Shown piece after piece: positions 26,326-30,354 of a DNA stretch of 30,354 nt. Under the pieces are notes generated by a model, which was not told the DNA's origin, did no database searches, and saw only the letters and a program-made list of their open reading frames with translations. The position numbers were made by a program, and so were the translations under genes. The stretch covers positions 1 through 30,354 of the forward strand of contig MU604089.1 in the NCBI GenBank assembly GCA_025201845.1. Direction: 5' to 3'. The stretch's first letter is position 1, and each line of letters begins with the position of its first letter. This stretch comes from Martensiomyces pterosporus (taxonomy: Eukaryota > Kickxellomycota > Kickxellomycetes > Kickxellales > Kickxellaceae).

Positions 26326-29300
26326 ATGTCCGACAAAGAAATCGACTCACGCCTCTATGCGCACTCGCGCCGCGCCTCGTCGACGACTGGCACTGATTCG
26401 CTGACCCCCCATGAAAGCAAGGCAGTGGTCGACGACATCGACGACAACCTTGAGAAGGTGGACCAGCCCCATGTGCCGGGTGAAGTGAGCTCTGCTCCAG
26501 TCGACCCAGCCATCCTCAGCCCCAAACCCGTCTCCCTGCGCCAGCTCTTCCGCTTTGCAGACAAGCTGGATCTGTTCCTCACTTTTGCCGGCACCTGCTT
26601 CTCCATTGCGTCTGGCGTCGTCAACCCAGTGATGATCATCATCTTCAGCAACCTGATGGGCGTCATTCTCAACTACGAGGTCTACCTCTTTCAAGGCAGA
26701 GTCCAGGAGGCCCACCACCTCTTGGACCACGAGTCCCGCCATTACTGCCTCTTGTTCTTTATCCTCGGCATCGTCATGTGGGTGGTCTCCTACGGCGTCA
26801 ACGCGTGCTGGGCTGTGGCAGCAGAGAACCAGGGGCTCCGCATCCGCAAGCTCTACTACGAGTCCATCATGCGCCAGGACATTGGCTGGTTCGACACCGT
26901 CAAGACCGGCGAGCTGACCACGCGCATCACCAACGACGTCAACCTGGTGCAGGACGGCCTGGGCGAGAAGTTTGGCTTTGTTTTCATGAACGTCGTCGCC
27001 TTTGTTGTCAGCTTCATCATTGCCTTTGCCAAGGGCTGGAAGCTCACCCTCGTCTGCCTGTGCGTCATCCCCTTCATTGCTGCTGCCGGCGGGTACCTTG
27101 GTGTCCACATCTCCAAGCTCGTCACCCTCGCCCAGGACCAGACTGCCGCATCGGGCGCCATTGCTGATGAGGTTCTGTCGGGCATCCGCACCGTCATGGC
27201 GTTCAACGGCCAGGCGCGTGAGGTTGCGCGCTACGACGAGAAGATCCAGGAAGCGTACGTCTACGGCAAGAAAAACGGATTTATCCTCGGCGGATCCATT
27301 GGCCTCATACAGTTCTTCATCTTCGTTATGTACTGCGTCGGCTTCAACTTTGGCTCGTGGCGTCTGCGTGCTGGCGAGTACGCGCCCGATCAGGTCCTCA
27401 ACGTCATCCTGGTTCTGCTCATCGGTGGCTTCATGCTCTCTGGTGCCGCCCCCAACATTTCGGCAATCTCCACTGCCCAGGGAAGCGCCGCCCGTGTGTT
27501 TGCCATCATCGACCGCAAGTCGCCTATCGACCCTCTTGACACCACCACCGGCAAGGCCGTCGGCAAGATCCACGGCGACATCTCGTTCCGCAACATCCAC
27601 TTCAGCTACCCAAGCCGTCCCGACGTCCCTATTCTCAAGGGGTTCAACTTGGAGATTAGGCCTGGCCAGAAGGTCGCCCTCGTTGGCGAGTCTGGCTGCG
27701 GCAAGTCCACCACCATCGGCCTCATTGAGCGCTTCTACGACCCTGCACAGGGCGAAGTTTTGATTGACGGCATCAACATCAGGGAGTACAACATTGGTGC
27801 CCTGCGCCACCGCATCGGCATCGTAGCCCAGGAACCCATCCTATTCTCGACCACCATCATGCAGAACATCAAGTGGGGCGCCATCGACCCCGAGAACAAC
27901 CCGCCTACCGATGAGGAGGTCGTTGAGGCTGCCAAGGCCGCCAACGCCCACCAGTTCATCAGCCAGCTGCCCAACGGCTACAACACTCTTGTCGGCGAGG
28001 GAGGCGCTCTGCTCTCTGGCGGCCAGAAGCAGCGCATCGCGATTGCACGTGCCATCATCCGCAACCCCGACATTCTTCTGCTCGACGAAGCCACCTCTGC
28101 CCTCGACACTGCCTCCGAGCGCCTTGTCCAGGATGCCCTCGACAAGCTCTCTGCCGACCGCACCACCATTTCCATCGCCCACCGTCTCAGCACCATCCGC
28201 AACTGCGACATGATCTACGTTGTCCGCGACGGTGTTGTCTCTGAGAGCGGAAACCACGACGAGCTTGTGCACAGGGATGGCGAGTACGCTGCCATGGTGC
28301 GTGCCCAGGAGCTGCGCCAAGCTGTTCGCAACGAGGCCGATGGATCTGGATCCAGCGACGGCAGCGACGACGAGGAGGATGTCGACGAGCTGATTGCCAA
28401 GGAGCTCAAGGAGCAGGCGCTGGATCTCAAGGCCACAACCCGCCAGACAATGCAGAGCGCCAGGCGCTCCTCAGTCGCCAGCGCCAAGGAGAGCAAGGGA
28501 CCCAAGCCGCTCGAGGAGTCCAGCGACATGCGTCTGATGATACGTCTTATTTTGCAGTACCGCGGCTCAATGAAGGCTGCTATCCCTGGCGCTGCTCTCG
28601 CTCTGCTCGACGGCGCCGTGATGCCCTGCTTTGCGCTGATCTTCTCGCGGGCGCTGATGGCCATCTCGCTCCAGGATATGAACGAGGTGAAGGAGAAGAC
28701 TGACCTCTATGCCAACCTGTTCCTCATCTTTGCGGGTGTCGGCGGCCTGGCCATGTTTGGCAGAATTGGCCTTTTCCACATTGCCGGCGAGAACACCACT
28801 CGCCAGGTGCGCCACGACTTGTTTGTCAAGTATATGACGTTCGAGTCTGGCTACTTTGACGACGAGAAGAACGGCACCGGTGCCCTGACCTCGCGCCTGG
28901 CCACCGATGCCGAGGACTTCAACAAGGTTGTTGGCAGCGTCATCAGCACTGCAATCAGCACGATGTCGACCATCACTTGCGCCCTGATCATTGCGTTCAT
29001 CTACGACTGGCACATTGCTCTGCTTATGATGGCCTGCTGGCCCATCCAGTCCTTTGCCCAGTACCTGCAGGCGCGCGCCACGTGGGGATCGTCGATGCGC
29101 CTTCGTGAGGCCTACGAGCACTCTGGCCAGTCTGCTGCCGAGACCATCCGCAACATCAAGACGGTGGCTACCCTGCGTCGCGAGGAGACCTTCATTGGCG
29201 TCTTCAACGAGATGAACGAGGCTCCCCACAGCGGCAACATCCGCAGCTCTCTGATCAGCTCGTTCGGCTTTGGCTTTGCCCAGGCGTGCAACATGTTCGT

Positions 29301-30282
29301 CAACGCTCTGGTTTTCTATGCAGGATGCCGGTTCATCATCAACGGGTGGATTGATGTCACACAGCTCATGAACAGTCTGATGTCCACCATGTTTGCCTCC
29401 ATGTCGATCGGCATGCTCGCCCAGATCTCGCCCATGATCACCAAGGGCGCCGTTGCCTCGCGCGGCATCTACGATACTCTTGACCGTGTCAGCGCCATCA
29501 ACGGCATCGACCCAACTGGCAGCGAGGTGGAAAAGTTCGAAGGCAACGTTGACTTTGACAACATCAAGTTCTGCTATCCCATCCGCCCCGACACCAGGAT
29601 CCTCAAGGGCATCTCGTTCAAGGCGGTGGCGGGCAAGAGCGTTGCTCTGGTGGGTGCGTCTGGCTCAGGCAAGTCCACTTCGATCTTGCTCGCACAGCGC
29701 CTCTACGATGCTCTGTCAGGCAGGGTGTCGGTTGAGGGCCTGGGTGTGCGGGACTGGAACATCATGGCCTTGCGCGACCGTATGGCCATCGTCGGCCAGG
29801 AGCCCATCCTGTTCAACTACACCATCGCTGAGAACATCCGCTACGGCAAGCCCGGTGCCACGCAGCAGGAGATCGAGGAGGCCGCAAAGGAGGCCAACAT
29901 CTACAACTTTGTCATGAACCTGCCCGACGGCTTCAACACCAGCGTTGGCCAGAAGGGCGGCCGCCTGTCTGGCGGCCAGAAGCAGCGCATTGCCATTGCG
30001 CGTGCCCTGGTGCGCAAGCCCAAGCTTCTTCTCCTCGACGAGGCCACTGCCGCTCTTGACTCGCGCAGCGAAAAGGTCGTCCAGCGCGTGCTTGACAAGG
30101 CTGCCAAGGAGCGCACCACGCTGACCGTCGCCCATCGCCTGAGCACCATCCAGGACTGCGACATGATTGTCGTGTTCAAGAACGGCCGCATTGTCGAGCG
30201 CGGCACTCACGACGAGCTGCTGGCTCTCAAGGGCACGTACCACCTGCTTGTCCAGCAGCAGTCCCTCCAAGTCACGCACTGA
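26326..30282 (+). CDS. Full-length ABCB/MDR-type ABC transporter
   Basis: A 1318-residue pump of the P-glycoprotein (ABCB1) class with two membrane domains and two nucleotide-binding domains, ATP-driven and probably exporting hydrophobic compounds or lipids from the plasma membrane or vacuole. Six membrane helices per half begin near residue 80 and near 750. NBD1 has Walker A GESGCGKST at 454-462, signature LSGGQKQR at 563-570 and Walker B LLLDEAT at about 584-590. NBD2 has GASGSGKST at 1110-1118 and LSGGQKQR at 1214-1221. Both ATP sites look intact, each with the following H-loop (AHRLSTI). The acidic, Ser-rich linker (about 665-725) is a usual phosphorylation region. The first in-frame ATG is at 26326. 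Codons strongly favour C-ending forms, unlike the neighbours, which suggests high expression. The substrate cannot be read from sequence. Confidence 0.95.
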   Translation: MSDKEIDSRLYAHSRRASSTTGTDSLTPHESKAVVDDIDDNLEKVDQPHVPGEVSSAPVDPAILSPKPVSLRQLFRFADKLDLFLTFAGTCFSIASGVVNPVMIIIFSNLMGVILNYEVYLFQGRVQEAHHLLDHESRHYCLLFFILGIVMWVVSYGVNACWAVAAENQGLRIRKLYYESIMRQDIGWFDTVKTGELTTRITNDVNLVQDGLGEKFGFVFMNVVAFVVSFIIAFAKGWKLTLVCLCVIPFIAAAGGYLGVHISKLVTLAQDQTAASGAIADEVLSGIRTVMAFNGQAREVARYDEKIQEAYVYGKKNGFILGGSIGLIQFFIFVMYCVGFNFGSWRLRAGEYAPDQVLNVILVLLIGGFMLSGAAPNISAISTAQGSAARVFAIIDRKSPIDPLDTTTGKAVGKIHGDISFRNIHFSYPSRPDVPILKGFNLEIRPGQKVALVGESGCGKSTTIGLIERFYDPAQGEVLIDGINIREYNIGALRHRIGIVAQEPILFSTTIMQNIKWGAIDPENNPPTDEEVVEAAKAANAHQFISQLPNGYNTLVGEGGALLSGGQKQRIAIARAIIRNPDILLLDEATSALDTASERLVQDALDKLSADRTTISIAHRLSTIRNCDMIYVVRDGVVSESGNHDELVHRDGEYAAMVRAQELRQAVRNEADGSGSSDGSDDEEDVDELIAKELKEQALDLKATTRQTMQSARRSSVASAKESKGPKPLEESSDMRLMIRLILQYRGSMKAAIPGAALALLDGAVMPCFALIFSRALMAISLQDMNEVKEKTDLYANLFLIFAGVGGLAMFGRIGLFHIAGENTTRQVRHDLFVKYMTFESGYFDDEKNGTGALTSRLATDAEDFNKVVGSVISTAISTMSTITCALIIAFIYDWHIALLMMACWPIQSFAQYLQARATWGSSMRLREAYEHSGQSAAETIRNIKTVATLRREETFIGVFNEMNEAPHSGNIRSSLISSFGFGFAQACNMFVNALVFYAGCRFIINGWIDVTQLMNSLMSTMFASMSIGMLAQISPMITKGAVASRGIYDTLDRVSAINGIDPTGSEVEKFEGNVDFDNIKFCYPIRPDTRILKGISFKAVAGKSVALVGASGSGKSTSILLAQRLYDALSGRVSVEGLGVRDWNIMALRDRMAIVGQEPILFNYTIAENIRYGKPGATQQEIEEAAKEANIYNFVMNLPDGFNTSVGQKGGRLSGGQKQRIAIARALVRKPKLLLLDEATAALDSRSEKVVQRVLDKAAKERTTLTVAHRLSTIQDCDMIVVFKNGRIVERGTHDELLALKGTYHLLVQQQSLQVTH

Positions 30283-30354
30283 TATATTTCAGATACCCGT
30301 TTTCACACGCTTGCTAAATACAACTCTTGTCCATCGCCCCAAATACATATTACA

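Noticed and set aside
26347..27810. 487-codon minus-strand open frame inside the ABC transporter gene
   Set aside because: It is antisense to conserved NBD and membrane-domain codons. The strong C-ending codon bias of the transporter removes stop codons from this frame; the predicted protein has no family resemblance.

Overview
The window looks like nuclear DNA of an early-diverging fungus, most likely a Kickxellales-type zygomycete such as Coemansia or Linderina. That placement is inference from gene content and architecture; no rRNA or marker gene is present. Fifteen protein genes lie in about 30 kb. Intergenic gaps are short, GC content is fairly high, and almost every gene is one uninterrupted ORF; I see one spliced gene. 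Several genes (TMEM135, METTL16, SMIM8, AGGF1 and SFSWAP types) are best known from animals and are rare or absent in yeasts, which fits a fungus outside the Dikarya. There are no rRNA or tRNA genes, transposons, CRISPR arrays or prokaryotic features that I can support.

Layout: 1-499 is a promoter region with a phased CGCAAAC array. TMEM135-like membrane protein (+, 500-2230) converges on a METTL16-type RNA m6A methyltransferase (-, 2266-3612). Next come the ribosome-biogenesis helicase DBP9 (-, 3825-5609), a mitochondrial PPR-like protein (+, 5992-9003) and the INO80 subunit ARP8 with a pure CAG14 tract (-, 9112-12204). A plus-strand run follows: TVP15/COPI-associated membrane protein (12550-13800), SFSWAP-like SURP protein (14515-15852), NudE/NDEL1 (16220-17338, one intron) and SPF27/BCAS2 (17788-18414). 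Then UTP23 (-, 18480-19361), an S4 + degenerate RluA + PrmC/HemK fusion (+, 19704-21584), an AGGF1-like OCRE/FHA/G-patch protein (-, 21638-23035), a MAG1/AlkA-type DNA glycosylase (+, 23342-24289), a SMIM8-like small membrane protein (-, 24362-24670), a 1.65-kb gap, and a full-length MDR-type ABC transporter (+, 26326-30282).

The genes are mostly housekeeping and do not form a pathway cluster. Two themes recur: RNA processing (METTL16, SFSWAP-like, SPF27, AGGF1-like) and ribosome biogenesis (DBP9, UTP23). Genes alternate in strand, giving four divergent pairs that share promoters of about 300-380 bp and five convergent pairs separated by 35-108 bp.

The strongest candidate for something undescribed is the 626-residue fusion at 19704-21584. 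A pseudouridine-synthase-like half has lost the catalytic aspartate signature and is joined to an apparently intact protein-glutamine methyltransferase half. Other points to check are the 22-23-bp phased CGCAAAC array, a tandem TAGCAG splice acceptor, a split FHA domain, and a PDRE-like palindrome in the gap upstream of the drug-transporter gene.
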